Source of the DNA: Aureimonas endophytica
GTDB lineage: Bacteria > Pseudomonadota > Alphaproteobacteria > Rhizobiales > Rhizobiaceae
Reading direction: 5' to 3'
Assembly: GCF_014642635.1 (NCBI RefSeq)
Contig: NZ_BMIQ01000004.1
Span: 248,001 to 312,000, forward strand
DNA: 64,000 nt
The translations under genes and the position numbers were made by a program. Below the pieces are notes generated by a model. That model saw nothing but the letters and a program-made list of their open reading frames with translations. It ran no database searches and was not told where the DNA came from. Shown here piece after piece: positions 17,252 to 26,874 of this stretch (position 1 is the first letter of the stretch; each line of letters starts with the position of its first letter).

Positions 17252-17602
17252 TCAGCCGAAGAGCGAGCGCATGACCTGCGAGAGATCGACGGGCTTTTCG
17301 AGCCGGGGCACGTCGTCATAGGAGGAGGGCACGGCGAGCGCGTCGTAGCCGGTGGCGAAGACGAAGGGCACGGCGAGCTGGCGCAGCCGGTCGGCGACGG
17401 AATAGGCCTTCTCGTCGCCGAGATTGACGTCGAGGATGGCGCCGTCGAGCACCCGGCTCTCGATCAGCGACAGGGCCTCCTCGACATTCGGGGCGGGGCC
17501 GACCGGGACGGCGCCGGCCTGTTCCAGGCCGCGCTCCAGCTCCTCGGCCAGCATGTACTCGTCCTCCACGACGAGGATGGAACGCCCGCTCACCTCAGAC
17601 AT
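17252..17602 (-). CDS. single-domain response regulator
   Basis: A 116-residue stand-alone receiver with the acidic pair ED at 13-14, phosphoacceptor Asp58 (AILDVNLGDEKAY), the Thr in FATGYD and the Lys in LEKPVD. No output domain. Its start overlaps the end of the HWE histidine kinase gene by eight bases, so the two are translated together. Such small receivers next to HWE kinases often act as phosphate sinks or feed the general stress response (PhyR-type) network in alphaproteobacteria. The specific partner beyond this kinase is unknown. Confidence 0.9.
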   Translation of the reverse strand: MSEVSGRSILVVEDEYMLAEELERGLEQAGAVPVGPAPNVEEALSLIESRVLDGAILDVNLGDEKAYSVADRLRQLAVPFVFATGYDALAVPSSYDDVPRLEKPVDLSQVMRSLFG

Positions 17603-19934
17603 CCTTCGTCTCCTTGCGGTCGGCGGCCACCGGCAGGTCGAGGACGCAATGCACGCCGTCCGGTTGAAGTGCGTAGCTGGTCCGCGCTTTCAACTGGTAG
17701 GGCAGGGCCTTTTCGATCAGCTGGCGTCCGAAGCCGCCGCCCTGGGGCGCGGCGCCGGCGCTCGGCATGTCCGCGACGCCGGTCTCGCGCCAGTCGACGA
17801 CGAGCCGCTTCTGCCGGTCTTCGACCGCGACGCGCCAGCGGATGGCGAGATGGCCGGTGCCGGTGGCGAGCGCCCCGTATTTCACCGCATTGGTGGCGAG
17901 CTCGTGCAGGGCGAGGGCGAAGATCTGCACCGTGGTCGAGCGCAGGCGCACGCCGGGCGGCCCTTCCAGCGTCAGCTGCCGGCCCGCGCCGTCCTGCACC
18001 GCGCCGTGGGCCGCGAGCTCGGCCTGGAGCAGTTCGTCGAAGGCGATCTTGTCGCCCTCGTCCAGCCGCGACAGCAGGCTGTTGACGCGGGCGAGCGCTC
18101 CCAGGCGGTCGCGGATGCGGGCGTGGAAATCCTCCAGCGAGACCGCGCCCTCCAGCGTCCGGTCGACCAGCGAGCGCACCACGCCGATGAGATTGCGCGT
18201 GCGATGCTGCACCTCGTGGATGAGGACGCTCTGATGCTCCTGCAATTGCCGGAGATCCTCGACATCGGTCGAGGTGCCGAGCCATTCCAGGATCGCCCCA
18301 TGCGCGTCGCGCACCGCCGTCGCGCGCGACTGGAACCAGCGGAAGCTGCCGTCCGAGCCGCGCCGGAGCCGGCCGTTCATCTCCAGCCGCCCGGAATCCG
18401 GCGCGCTGCGCCAGAAGGCGAGGGCGGGCTCCCGGTCCTCCGGATGCAGCGCCGCCAGCCAGCCATGGCCGGCGCTCTCGGCCTCGGAAAGACCGGTATA
18501 GCTGGTCCATTGCGGGCTGGCCCAGGTCCAGCGTCCGCCGTCGTCGGTGCGCCAGACGAGCTGCGGGATGCCCTCGATCAGGCTGCGCAGGCGCAGTTCC
18601 GTTTCCTGGCGCTTCGTCATGTCGCGCCCGATGCCGCCGATCAGCCGCACCTCGCCCGCCTCGCCGGCGATGGGAAAGGCGGTGCTGCGCAGCCAGCGCA
18701 GCGAGCCGTCCGCCGCCCGCCGGAGCCGGTATTCGAAGGTGACATGCGCGCCCTCGCGCACGCGGCGCAGGGCTTCCAGGACATGGGCACGATCCGCCGG
18801 CACGACGAAGTCGAGCCAGCGGCGGTGATTGTCGCCGGCGAGCGCCTCGGCGAGAGTGATGCCGTAGATCTCCTCGCAGGCCGGGGTGAGATAGTGCAGA
18901 TGCAGCGTTTCGGCGTCGCGGATCCAGAGAATGTCGGAGGAGGCCTCGCCGAACAGGCGCAGCCGTTCCTCGCTGCGGCGCAGCGCGTCGGCCGTCCGCT
19001 TGCCGAGCAGCGCCTGCCAGATCGCCGGCGCCAGGGCCTCGGCGCTTTCGAGATCCTCCGGCCGAAAGCCGCCGGGACGGTTGCCGAGGCCGATCATCCC
19101 GACGGTACGGCCCTGATGCAGGAGGGGCACGCCGAGAAAGGCGCGCAGCGGCGGATGACCCTTCGGCACGCCCACCCGGTCCGGATCATGCGCCGGATCG
19201 TTGACGATCCGGCCGCGCCCCTCCTTCAGCACCCGGCCATAGATGCCGTGGACGGGAAGGCCCGTCGGCGCCCTGCCGCGCGGATAGGCCGGATCCTCCA
19301 TGCTGAAGGCGGCCCAGCCGCCGGGGCTGATCGAGAGCTCGTCGAGCCGGCCGGTCACGCCGTTGACCTCCGCCATGAAGCTGAAGGCGGCGCCGGTCAC
19401 TCCCTCGGCGATCTCCAGGCAGAGCTGGCCGAGCTCCTCCTCCGAGCGGGCGCTCAGCGCTTCGCGGAAGATGCGGTTGATCCCCTCCAGCACCGCGTTC
19501 TTGCGCCGGATGCGCTCCTCGGCCGTCTTGCGCGCGTCGATATCCATGTTGAGGCCGATCCATTTGCGGATCGCCCCCCGCTCGTCGAGGAGCGGCATGG
19601 CGCGGACATTCGTCCAGCGGTGGCGCCCTTCCGGCGAGCGGATGCGGAATTCGGCGTTGAAGATGCGCTGGGCGGCGAGGGCGCCGCGCCATTCCCGCTC
19701 GGCATGGGCCCGGTCGGCGGGATGCACCGCCTCGATCCAGCCATGGCCGAGCCATTCCTCGAGCGGCTGGCCGGTATAGGCGCGCCAGCTCGGACTGTCG
19801 GCGATGGCGACGCCCTCGGCATCGGTTTCCCAGGTCGCCTGCGCCAGGCCTTCGAGCAGCGCGCGGGCGCGGGCATCGCTTTCGCGCAGGACACGCTCCA
19901 GCGCCCGCCTTTCGGTTCGGTCGCGAAAGATCAC
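17595..19934 (-). CDS. PAS/GAF HWE-family sensor histidine kinase, apparently 5'-truncated
   Basis: 779 residues from the GTG at 19934. No membrane segments are visible, so probably cytoplasmic. Order: end of a PAS-like strand (VIFRDRTERRALERVL), PAS (about 25-140), GAF (about 145-300), PAS (about 310-430), PAS (about 435-555), then the HWE kinase core. The core has the phosphoacceptor helix HEVQHRTRNLIGVV near residue 570, the N box ALHELATNAVKYGAL, and the family-defining W-x-E in VDWRETG. The C-terminus (GFGRQLIEKAL) replaces the usual G2 box. The start is odd: coding-like sequence continues upstream in frame without a start codon to a TGA at 20055-20057. The response regulator gene follows with an eight-base overlap. 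Confidence 0.88.
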   Translation of the reverse strand: MIFRDRTERRALERVLRESDARARALLEGLAQATWETDAEGVAIADSPSWRAYTGQPLEEWLGHGWIEAVHPADRAHAEREWRGALAAQRIFNAEFRIRSPEGRHRWTNVRAMPLLDERGAIRKWIGLNMDIDARKTAEERIRRKNAVLEGINRIFREALSARSEEELGQLCLEIAEGVTGAAFSFMAEVNGVTGRLDELSISPGGWAAFSMEDPAYPRGRAPTGLPVHGIYGRVLKEGRGRIVNDPAHDPDRVGVPKGHPPLRAFLGVPLLHQGRTVGMIGLGNRPGGFRPEDLESAEALAPAIWQALLGKRTADALRRSEERLRLFGEASSDILWIRDAETLHLHYLTPACEEIYGITLAEALAGDNHRRWLDFVVPADRAHVLEALRRVREGAHVTFEYRLRRAADGSLRWLRSTAFPIAGEAGEVRLIGGIGRDMTKRQETELRLRSLIEGIPQLVWRTDDGGRWTWASPQWTSYTGLSEAESAGHGWLAALHPEDREPALAFWRSAPDSGRLEMNGRLRRGSDGSFRWFQSRATAVRDAHGAILEWLGTSTDVEDLRQLQEHQSVLIHEVQHRTRNLIGVVRSLVDRTLEGAVSLEDFHARIRDRLGALARVNSLLSRLDEGDKIAFDELLQAELAAHGAVQDGAGRQLTLEGPPGVRLRSTTVQIFALALHELATNAVKYGALATGTGHLAIRWRVAVEDRQKRLVVDWRETGVADMPSAGAAPQGGGFGRQLIEKALPYQLKARTSYALQPDGVHCVLDLPVAADRKETKDV

Positions 19935-20057
19935 GGCGCCCCAGCCGTTCTCGGCATTGTCGACCTCCCTTTCGGCAATCAGAGGTCGTATCTGAAATCC
20001 GTCGCGGAGGCGAGACGTTCCGATCGGCCCTCGGTACGTCTTTCCACGGAATGTTCA
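19935..20057 (-). other. in-frame coding-like remnant upstream of the HWE kinase start
   Basis: Forty codons continue in frame upstream of the kinase GTG to a TGA at 20055-20057. They include GFQIRPLIAEREVDNAENGW directly before the start, which reads like the last strands of a PAS domain, flowing into VIFRDRTERR. No ATG, GTG or TTG is available in this stretch. This suggests a former longer kinase that lost its N-terminus by deletion, frameshift or nonsense mutation. A short alternative frame (ATG at 19954, eight codons, after GGGAGG) overlaps the GTG as GTGA. Confidence 0.4.
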
Positions 20058-20101
20058 GTCGCTCAAATCAACTTCCGCTGTTCGCTTCGGGGGATAGGTT
20101 T

Positions 20102-20731
20102 TCAGAGGCCCACCTGATGCAGCCTCTCCTCGACGATGGGCCGCAACCTTGCGGTGAGGGCGGAGGGGAGCTCGACGGCGTTGAGCCGCCAGGTCCAGCG
20201 CGTGAGGCGCAGGCGGAGCGTCGTCCAGTTCTCGCGCCGGTCGTCCTCGCCGATCGTGACGACGAAGGTGTTCGGCGAGCGGAACCGCCAGTCCCGGATA
20301 TGGCGGAAGGGATTGTTCGGCAGGCTGGGCAGGCTGAAGCTGCCCTCGCCCGGAGCGCCTTGCGGCGCCTCGCGGCGCAGCGCGTCTTCGAGCGCCGCCG
20401 GCAGGCGCCCGTCGGCGATCAGCGCCCGCAGCGCCGCGTCGTCGAGGACGCGGGCGAATTCCTGGTCGAGCGCCGACTGGGCGAGGCCGACGACGAGGCT
20501 GCGTCCGAGCTGGCCGAGCTTGCGGTCGATCGCGCCGCCGCGCGTGCCGTCATCGAGGATCTGGCGCAGGAGCGAGCGGCGCACGGCCGTGGCGTCGATC
20601 CGGCTCGCCGCCTCGGCGACGTCCCCGGCGCGCACTGCCTGGGCAAGCTGGGCGAGGCCGACGAAGGGCCAGGCCGTATAGCCGATCGCGACGAGCCCCA
20701 GCACCGCCGCGACCAGAAGGAATTTCCGCAT
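20102..20731 (-). CDS. DUF2939 family protein
   Basis: A 209-residue protein with an N-terminal hydrophobic segment (FLLVAAVLGLVAIGYTAWPF) that may be a signal peptide or anchor. DUF2939 features follow: the helix AQLAQAVRAGDVAEAASRIDATAVRRSLLRQIL and the C-terminal beta-rich part ending in LRLTRWTWRLNAVELP. The family is common in alphaproteobacteria and has no known function. The gene is monocistronic on the minus strand, just upstream of the end-truncated HWE kinase region and downstream of a 354-base gene-free stretch. Confidence 0.85.
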   Translation of the reverse strand: MRKFLLVAAVLGLVAIGYTAWPFVGLAQLAQAVRAGDVAEAASRIDATAVRRSLLRQILDDGTRGGAIDRKLGQLGRSLVVGLAQSALDQEFARVLDDAALRALIADGRLPAALEDALRREAPQGAPGEGSFSLPSLPNNPFRHIRDWRFRSPNTFVVTIGEDDRRENWTTLRLRLTRWTWRLNAVELPSALTARLRPIVEERLHQVGL

Positions 20732-21085
20732 CGATCTCGCTCCGCCGGCGCCGGAACCATGCGAGGGGCCGGCGCCGGCCGCGCTCGCGTCGGCGCGGTG
20801 GAAAGCCTGCCCTCCGATGGTCCGATCGCCGCCCTTTCCATCCTCCGTCGCCCGTCCGGACGACGTTCACGCCGCGCCGCCCGACCCGGCTTCCGCCGGG
20901 ATCGGCGGGCGCGCGGAAGGCGAGGCGATCCTCGACCCCGGTCCAAGCCCGAACCTCTGGGCCGAGCTTGCGGGCGCGTCAAGCCGGCGGCGCGCACGAC
21001 CGCGTCTTCCGCCGCGCGACGATCCGCTCCGACGCTTCGCCATGCCGCGAAGCGCTTCGACGATCCGATGATGTGAAGGAAAACC
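20732..21085. other. gene-free stretch between DUF2939 gene and tRNA-Ala
   Basis: No reading frame here has a credible start, ribosome binding site or family resemblance. The only structure I see is the hairpin at 21033-21054 downstream of the tRNA, and presumably the promoter of the DUF2939 gene. Base composition is as G+C-rich as the surrounding genes. Confidence 0.5.
21033..21054 (-). terminator. hairpin downstream of tRNA-Ala, possible terminator
   Basis: CGCTTCGC-CATGCC-GCGAAGCG is a perfect 8-bp stem with a 6-base loop, 31 bases beyond the 3' end of the minus-strand tRNA. No T-run follows, so the call is tentative. Confidence 0.4.
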
Positions 21086-21161
<76 letters not shown>

Positions 21162-21383
21162 GTCCACCGGTGCACCCTGCGGTGCGAGGGAGCTTCTAGG
21201 GCGGCGAGGCCCCCCCTGTCAAGCGCGTCTTGCGGGCGAATGACGGGGGAATGTCGTTTCCGGGACTGGCCGCCTCGCGGGCGGGCCGGGCAGGGAGCGG
21301 GCGCGCGCCGCGCCGGCCGGCGCTTGCGGGCGCGGGCGGCGCTCGCTACATGACGGCGACCCGAAGAAGGCCGAAAGACCTCC

Positions 21384-21686
21384 ATGCTCGCCGTCCTCCA
21401 AGTCGTTCTCCTCGTCCTCGACATCGTCTGGTGGCTGGTGATCCTGTCGGCGATCCTGTCCTGGCTCTACGCCTTCAACGTCGTGAACTCGCGCAACCAG
21501 TTCGTCGACGCGATCGGCAATTTCCTTTATCGCGCCACCGAGCCGCTCTATCGGCCGATCCGGCGCTTCCTGCCCGATCTCGGCGGCATCGACCTGTCGC
21601 CGCTCGTCGTGCTCCTGCTGATCTTCTTCCTGCAGCAGGTCATCGCGATCTATCTGATTCCGGCCGTCTATCGCGCCGGGCTCTGA
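21384..21686 (+). CDS. YggT family membrane protein
   Basis: A 100-residue integral membrane protein. Two YggT repeats are visible, each a hydrophobic helix followed by a conserved loop: [21 protein letters not shown] with [28 protein letters not shown]. The family has been linked to osmotic shock tolerance and envelope assembly, but its biochemical role is unclear. It overlaps the DUF167 gene downstream, a very common neighbour pair in proteobacteria (yggT-yggU). There is no strong ribosome binding site, although GAAGAAGG lies about 15 bases upstream. Confidence 0.92.
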   Translation: MLAVLQVVLLVLDIVWWLVILSAILSWLYAFNVVNSRNQFVDAIGNFLYRATEPLYRPIRRFLPDLGGIDLSPLVVLLLIFFLQQVIAIYLIPAVYRAGL

Positions 21687-22015
21687 CGCTGGCGAAGCCC
21701 TTCGCCGAGCTACGCGGCGGGCGCCTTCTCGTCCGCCTGCGGCTGACGCCCAAGTCGGCGCTTGACCGGGTCGCGGGGCTCGCCACCTTCGGCGAGGAGG
21801 AGGCGCTTCTCGTCAAGGTGCGGGCGCCGCCGAGCGAGGGCGAGGCCAATGCGGCGCTCCTCAAATGCCTCGCGGCGGCGATGGATCTGCCGAAAACCGC
21901 GCTCAGCCTGGAAGCCGGGGCGAAAGGCCGCCTGAAGACGGTCGCCGCCGAGGCGAGCCCGGAGCGCCTGTCGGCGGCGCTCGACCGGCTCCGGCGGGCC
22001 GCGACCGCCGCCTGA
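21683..22015 (+). CDS. DUF167 (YggU) family protein, start codon uncertain
   Basis: About 110 residues of DUF167: [21 protein letters not shown] at the start, [21 protein letters not shown], then the C-terminal helix. The fold is known from structures but the function is not. The sequence is well conserved, yet no ATG, GTG or TTG lies where the family begins. CTG codons at 21683 (overlapping the yggT stop as CTGA) or 21689 are the only candidates, implying initiation on CTG with coupling to yggT. The upstream in-frame ATG would add about 100 Arg/Pro-rich residues antisense to nothing useful, and I reject it. Confidence 0.75.
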   Translation: MTLAKPFAELRGGRLLVRLRLTPKSALDRVAGLATFGEEEALLVKVRAPPSEGEANAALLKCLAAAMDLPKTALSLEAGAKGRLKTVAAEASPERLSAALDRLRRAATAA

Positions 22016-22041
22016 TTTCGAACGCATCGCCCGAAACGAAA

Positions 22042-22061
22042 AGGGCGCCCGAAGGCGCCCT
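22042..22061 (-). terminator. intrinsic terminator of ppa
   Basis: AGGGCGCC-TTCG-GGCGCCCT on the minus strand, an 8-bp stem with a tight UUCG loop, followed by TTTTCGTTTC. It lies 27 bases past the ppa stop and may also act in the other direction on the yggT-DUF167 transcript. Confidence 0.85.
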
Positions 22062-22087
22062 GATTCCATGCCGAAGAACGGCGGCCG

Positions 22088-22630
22088 TCAGCCCTTGGCC
22101 TTCTCGGCCTCGGCGCGTTCCACGGCCTCGACGATGAGGGCGCGCGCCATCTCGGCATTGCCCCAGTCGCCGATCTTCACCCACTTGCCGGGCTCCAGAT
22201 CCTTATAGTGCTCGAAGAAGTGCTCGATCTGCTGGAGCGTGATCTCCGGCAGCTGGTCGTAATTCGTCACCTTTTCGTAGCGGCGCGTCAGCTCGGGCGA
22301 GGGGACGGCGATCACCTTCTCGTCCTTGCCCTTGTTGTCCTCCATCACGAGGACGCCGATCGGGCGGCAGTTGATGACGCAGCCGGGAAAGAGCGGGCGC
22401 GTGTTGACGACCAGCACGTCGATCGGGTCGCCGTCGTCCGAGAGCGTGTGCGGCACGAAGCCGTAATTTCCCGGATAGGTCATCGGAGTATAGAGAAAGC
22501 GGTCGACGAACAGCGCACCGGCTTCCTTGTCCATCTCGTACTTGATCGGATGGCCGCCGATCGGCACTTCGATGATGACGTTGATGTCGTCCGGCGGGTT
22601 CTTGCCCCGGGGGATCGCGTCGATGCGCAT
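22088..22630 (-). CDS. ppa: inorganic pyrophosphatase (family I)
   Basis: A 180-residue soluble enzyme that hydrolyses pyrophosphate from biosynthetic reactions. Family I signature residues are clear: [20 protein letters not shown], the Tyr-rich [12 protein letters not shown], and the acidic metal site DGDPIDVLV with the following KDEKVIAV. Length matches bacterial Ppa. It is monocistronic on the minus strand with an intrinsic terminator downstream. The GNAT gene lies upstream on the same strand, 134 bases away. Confidence 0.97.
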   Translation of the reverse strand: MRIDAIPRGKNPPDDINVIIEVPIGGHPIKYEMDKEAGALFVDRFLYTPMTYPGNYGFVPHTLSDDGDPIDVLVVNTRPLFPGCVINCRPIGVLVMEDNKGKDEKVIAVPSPELTRRYEKVTNYDQLPEITLQQIEHFFEHYKDLEPGKWVKIGDWGNAEMARALIVEAVERAEAEKAKG

Positions 22631-22764
22631 CTTGGTTCGTCCGGTTGCTCCAGATGGGCTGGCTTAGCCGGAAGTGACGATGGCGGCAATCGCAATGTCG
22701 AGCCTTGCGGATTCTCGGTAAATCCACGCGGCCGTTGCTTGGCTTCGCTCGGAAGGCCGGGATT

Positions 22765-23271
22765 TCATCTCCAAAGGAAGGCGAGCTTCTTCACCGCCAC
22801 GCTGCCGAAGCTCTCGCGTCCTTCCGCGACATTGACGCCGCCGAGGCCCCGGTAGAAGGCGACGGCGTTCCGGTTCTCCGCCAGCGCCCAGACCGTCGTC
22901 CCCGCGAGGCCGCGCTCGGCGAGGAGGCCGCGCGCCGCGCCGAACAGGCGCCGGCCAAGGCCGACCCCCTGGAAGGCCGGCAGGAGATAGATCTCGTAGA
23001 TCTCGCCGCCGACCGCGAGCGCCGGCATCCGGTTGCGCCCGAGCGTCGCATAGCCGACCGGCGCGCCGTCGAATTCGAGGAGGAGGATCGCGGCGCGGCG
23101 CCGCACCGCCTCCCGCCACCAGGACGGATCGCGGCGGCGGATCATCGCCCGGAGCGCCGGATAGGGAATGATGCCGGCATAGGCCCCCTGCCAGGCATCG
23201 GCATGGATGGCGGCAAGTGCCGCGGCATCCCGGTCCTCCGCGAAGCGGATATCGGCGGCCACCGTCTTCAT
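22765..23271 (-). CDS. GNAT family N-acetyltransferase
   Basis: A 168-residue acetyltransferase of the GNAT fold. The acetyl-CoA pyrophosphate loop is visible in LLPAFQGVGLGRRLFGAAR (Q-x-x-G-x-G/A form). Motif B-like NRNAVAFYRGLGGVNV follows and an N-terminal IRFAEDRDAAALAAIHADAW opens the domain. Substrate cannot be read. A single AAGG lies before the ATG. Confidence 0.88.
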   Translation of the reverse strand: MKTVAADIRFAEDRDAAALAAIHADAWQGAYAGIIPYPALRAMIRRRDPSWWREAVRRRAAILLLEFDGAPVGYATLGRNRMPALAVGGEIYEIYLLPAFQGVGLGRRLFGAARGLLAERGLAGTTVWALAENRNAVAFYRGLGGVNVAEGRESFGSVAVKKLAFLWR

Positions 23272-23463
23272 TCCGCCTTAACCACGAAGCCGCCCGGCGC
23301 GATCCGTCCCGGTGGGTGAAAAATCCGCGCCTTAACGAAACGGCAAGGCTGTTTCCGGCGCCGCCCGCCGCCGAGGCGCCGCTTAGGGCGCCGTTAATGG
23401 CTGGCTCCCCATGATTCGGGTCCCGGGACTTCCTTGTTTCTCCAGCGAAAAAACGGCCCCTCC

Positions 23464-24474
23464 ATGGTCCTCCGCGCTCTCGCCCTGGCCCTTCTGACCG
23501 CTTCGGCCGGCCTGACGCAGGCGGAGGCGGCGTCCTGCCCGGTCAAGAAGTTTCCGGTCGGGGCGCGGGTGCGCTCCGCCGATCTCGACACGCTGTTCGG
23601 CAAGGTCGACAAGCCGGAAAAGCCGCTGCGCTTCGTCTATGTCACGCAGTCGACGGAAGATGCCTTCTGGCGCCAGATCATCGCCGGGATCGAGGCGGAA
23701 GGCGCGCGGCTCGGCATCGCCGTGAAGGCCGTGGCCCCCGCCGACCGCCTGTCCGAGCCGCAGCAGATCGAGGTGGCGAAACAGGTCCTCGCCGATCCGC
23801 CGGACGTCCTCCTCGTCACGCCGATCACCGCCGGCAACCTGAAGCCGGTCCTCGACGAGGCCAATGCCAAGGGCATCCCGACGGTCGCGATCAACATGGC
23901 GACGGAGGGGGCGCGCAGCTTCATCGGCACCGATCACGTGCGGCTCGGCGCGATGGCGGCGGAATTCCTGCACGAGCTCTATCCCGCCGGCGCGAGCGTC
24001 GCCGAGATCGAGGGGCCGGTCGATTCGCCCTATCGCATCGACCGCGTGAAGGGCTTCGCCGAGGGGCTCGCCTTCTATCCGAGCCTGACGCTCGTCGGCA
24101 GCCGGGCGGCCGACTGGAGCCGGGAAAAGGCGCGGGACGCGACGCTGGCCCTCGTCGCCGAACATCCCGAGATCCAGGGCCTCTACGCCAATAACGACAC
24201 GATGGCGCTCGGCGCGGTCGACGCGCTGAAATCGCTCGGCCGCCTGAACGACGTCGCCATCGTCGGCACCGACGCGATTCCCGAGGCGCGCGCCGCGCTG
24301 AAGACGCGCGCCATGAAGGGCACGGCCGCCCAGTTCCCGGTGAAGGAAGGCGAGCTCGCCGTGCAGACCGGGCTGCGGCTCCTCGCCTGCCAGGCCATCC
24401 CGCCCTGGATCGTCTCGCCGCAGGCGATGATGACCCAGAAGAGCCTCGAAGACTATGCCGAGCCGACGCAGTGA
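23464..24474 (+). CDS. periplasmic sugar-type binding protein (Peripla_BP_4)
   Basis: A 336-residue exported protein. The signal peptide ([17 protein letters not shown]...AEA) is followed by [10 protein letters not shown]. The mature part has the LacI/ribose-binding fold: [28 protein letters not shown], then [21 protein letters not shown], the hinge region [13 protein letters not shown] and [18 protein letters not shown]-like [16 protein letters not shown]. No ABC permease or ATPase gene is nearby. Instead a chemoreceptor gene follows after 40 bases on the same strand. That suggests a ligand-presenting protein for chemotaxis rather than a transporter subunit. Start chosen at ATG 23464; a TTG at 23434 is upstream in frame. 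Confidence 0.85.
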   Translation: MVLRALALALLTASAGLTQAEAASCPVKKFPVGARVRSADLDTLFGKVDKPEKPLRFVYVTQSTEDAFWRQIIAGIEAEGARLGIAVKAVAPADRLSEPQQIEVAKQVLADPPDVLLVTPITAGNLKPVLDEANAKGIPTVAINMATEGARSFIGTDHVRLGAMAAEFLHELYPAGASVAEIEGPVDSPYRIDRVKGFAEGLAFYPSLTLVGSRAADWSREKARDATLALVAEHPEIQGLYANNDTMALGAVDALKSLGRLNDVAIVGTDAIPEARAALKTRAMKGTAAQFPVKEGELAVQTGLRLLACQAIPPWIVSPQAMMTQKSLEDYAEPTQ

Positions 24475-24514
24475 CGCCGGTCCCCTTCCTCTTTCCAGCC
24501 CTGTTCGGATCGTC

Positions 24515-26659
24515 ATGAACGCGAACCGTCTCCTTTCCGGCATCGGCGCCCGTCTGTCGCTCGGCTTCGGCGCGGTGCTCTTCATCCTCGTCGCGATGGC
24601 CGCCCATTCGGTCAGCCGCATCGATCTCATGAAGGACGCCTTCGCCGGCTTCGGCCAGCAGGCGGACGCCGCCGCAGGCGCCGACGACCTCACCGGCCGC
24701 CTCCTGGACCTGCGGCTGGCGATCGGCCGGTTCCTGGCGGCCGATTCGGTCGCCAATCTGCGCGAGCTCGACGCGGGCTACGAGGCGGTGAAGCAGAGCG
24801 TCGAGCGCCAGATCGCGGCGGCCGACCCGGAGCGGCGCGCCGGCTGGACGGCGCTGCGCGACCGCATCGTCGAGGGCTACGACCGCACGCTGAAGAGCGG
24901 CATCGGCATCGAGACATCGCAGGCCGCGGCGGACAAGGCGGCGGCGGTGGCCGCGAGTTCGGTCGGCGCCATGTCCGACACGGTCGCCGCCATGGTGCGC
25001 CGGAGCGCCGAGTTCGGCGACGTCTCGGCCATCGCCACCATCCAGGACAAGGTGCTGACGGCGCGCATGCTGATGCGCGGCTTCATCACCTCCGGCAATG
25101 ACGACGACGCGGCGGAGGCGCAGGCGGCGCTGCGCGACGCCGAGCGCAAGTTCGATCAATTCCGCCGCATGGGCGACATCGCCAACCATCCGCTCGTCAC
25201 CGACGGGCGCAAGAACCTGGCGACGCTGTTCGCGACGCTGAAGAACATGCGCGCCGCCGTGGGGAAGCGCGAAGCGGCCGTCGCCGAACAGACCCGGCTC
25301 GACGCGGCGCTCGCCACGGAGATCGGCGCCATGCGCGGGGCCGAGGCGGCGCGGATGGAAGAGACCAAGCGCTCCGCCGGGGCGATCGCCGAGGGCTCGC
25401 GCCAGACGACGGTGATCGTCGCCGGCGTCGCGCTGTTCTTCGGCATCGCCGTGGCGCTGCTCATCGGTCGCGGCATCGTGCGCCCGATCCGGGCCATGAC
25501 CGGCGCGATGCGCCAACTGGCGGCGGGCGATCTCGCCGTCGCGATCCCCGGCACGGCCCGCCGCGACGAGATCGGCGCGATGGCCGGCGCGATGCAGGTG
25601 TTCAAGACCGCCGCGATCGAGCGGCGCGATCTCGCCGCCAGCGCCGAGGACGCGCGCCGCCGCGAGGAGGAGGACCGGCGCCGGGCCGAGGCGGAAGCCG
25701 CCGCCCGCGCCATCTCGGCCGAGCGCGCCTTCGTCGCCGCCAAGCTCGGCGCCGGGCTGCACGCCCTGGCCGAGGGCGACCTGACCATGCGGCTCGACGA
25801 GACGATGCCCGGCGAATACGAGACGCTGCGGCAGGACTTCAACAGCGCCATCGCCGCCCTGCAGGCGGCCGTGGCCGGCGTCGCGGCCGGGGCGGGGGGC
25901 ATCGCGTCCGGCTCGCGCGAGATCGGTCAGGCGGCGGGCGACCTGTCGCGCCGCACCGAGACGCAGGCGGCGAGCCTGGAGGAGACGGCGGCGACCTTGA
26001 GCGGCATCACCGAGGCCGTGCGCCAGACCTCCGAAAGCGCGCGCGTCGCCCAGGCCGCCGTCGGCGAGGCGAAGGCCGATGCCGAGGCCTCGGGCGGCAC
26101 CGTTTCGAGCGCCGTCGCCGCCATGGCCGAGATCGAGGCCTCGTCCGGCAAGATCGAGCGCATCATCGGGGTGATCGACGAGATCGCCTTCCAGACCAAC
26201 CTTCTCGCGTTGAATGCCGGCGTGGAAGCCGCGCGGGCCGGCGAGGCGGGACGCGGCTTCGCGGTCGTCGCGCAGGAAGTGCGCGCCCTGGCCCAGCGCT
26301 CGGCCGAGGCCTCGAAGGAGATCAAGGGCCTCATCTCCACCGCCTCGCGCGAGGTCGGGAACGGCGTCGCGCTGGTCCACCAGGCGGGCGAGGCGCTGAC
26401 CCGCATCGCCGGCCGCGTCATGCGGATCAATGAGATCGTGTCCGGCATCGCCGCCTCCGCCCGCGACCAGGCGAGCGGGCTCGCCGAGGTCAACGAGGCC
26501 GTCGACCAGATGGACAAGGTCACCCAGCAGAACGCGGCCATGGTGGAGGAGACGACGGCCGCAACGCGCGCGCTCATCGGCGAGGCGAGAAATCTCAGCG
26601 ACATGGTCGACCGCTTCCGCGTTGAGGCGGCGCCGGCCGCCTATGCGCGGGCCGCCTGA
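24515..26659 (+). CDS. methyl-accepting chemotaxis protein
   Basis: A 714-residue transmembrane chemoreceptor. TM1 (about 13-33) precedes a long helical periplasmic sensor (about 35-290, possibly a helical bimodular type). TM2 is [20 protein letters not shown] near 297-318. HAMP ([21 protein letters not shown]) follows, then a coiled region, and a second HAMP-like segment ([11 protein letters not shown]). The signalling tip is intact: [37 protein letters not shown]. There is no C-terminal CheR/CheB pentapeptide. Start is ATG 24515, 40 bases after the binding-protein gene. The two are likely co-transcribed and may function together. Confidence 0.93.
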   Translation: MNANRLLSGIGARLSLGFGAVLFILVAMAAHSVSRIDLMKDAFAGFGQQADAAAGADDLTGRLLDLRLAIGRFLAADSVANLRELDAGYEAVKQSVERQIAAADPERRAGWTALRDRIVEGYDRTLKSGIGIETSQAAADKAAAVAASSVGAMSDTVAAMVRRSAEFGDVSAIATIQDKVLTARMLMRGFITSGNDDDAAEAQAALRDAERKFDQFRRMGDIANHPLVTDGRKNLATLFATLKNMRAAVGKREAAVAEQTRLDAALATEIGAMRGAEAARMEETKRSAGAIAEGSRQTTVIVAGVALFFGIAVALLIGRGIVRPIRAMTGAMRQLAAGDLAVAIPGTARRDEIGAMAGAMQVFKTAAIERRDLAASAEDARRREEEDRRRAEAEAAARAISAERAFVAAKLGAGLHALAEGDLTMRLDETMPGEYETLRQDFNSAIAALQAAVAGVAAGAGGIASGSREIGQAAGDLSRRTETQAASLEETAATLSGITEAVRQTSESARVAQAAVGEAKADAEASGGTVSSAVAAMAEIEASSGKIERIIGVIDEIAFQTNLLALNAGVEAARAGEAGRGFAVVAQEVRALAQRSAEASKEIKGLISTASREVGNGVALVHQAGEALTRIAGRVMRINEIVSGIAASARDQASGLAEVNEAVDQMDKVTQQNAAMVEETTAATRALIGEARNLSDMVDRFRVEAAPAAYARAA

Positions 26660-26800
26660 CGACAACGGGACGATCGCGGCCTCGGCCGGCCGCAAGCGCC
26701 GGAAAGGGCGGAACCGCCCGGCGACGGCTCGCCGGGACCGATCCATGACCGAGCCTCGCGGCCGCCTTCTCGCCGAGGCCGCGCCCTTCCGGGCGTGACG

Positions 26801-26820
26801 CGCCCCGGTCGAAAGGGGCG
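26801..26820 (+). terminator. hairpin after chemoreceptor gene
   Basis: CGCCCC-GGTCGAAA-GGGGCG, a 6-bp G+C stem with an 8-base loop, about 140 bases past the chemoreceptor stop. A tighter hairpin (GGGCGG/CCGCCC, 26706-26719) lies nearer. Either could end the binding-protein/chemoreceptor transcript. No T-run. Confidence 0.4.
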
Positions 26821-26874
26821 GAGGCGGGTTCTTACGCCGTTGCCCGGCGCCGCGCCGGATCGTAAGCCTTGCCC

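Noticed and set aside
24515-26659. Extended chemoreceptor start at 24455
   Set aside because: The extra 20 codons cover the end of the binding-protein gene. The membrane helix follows directly after ATG 24515.
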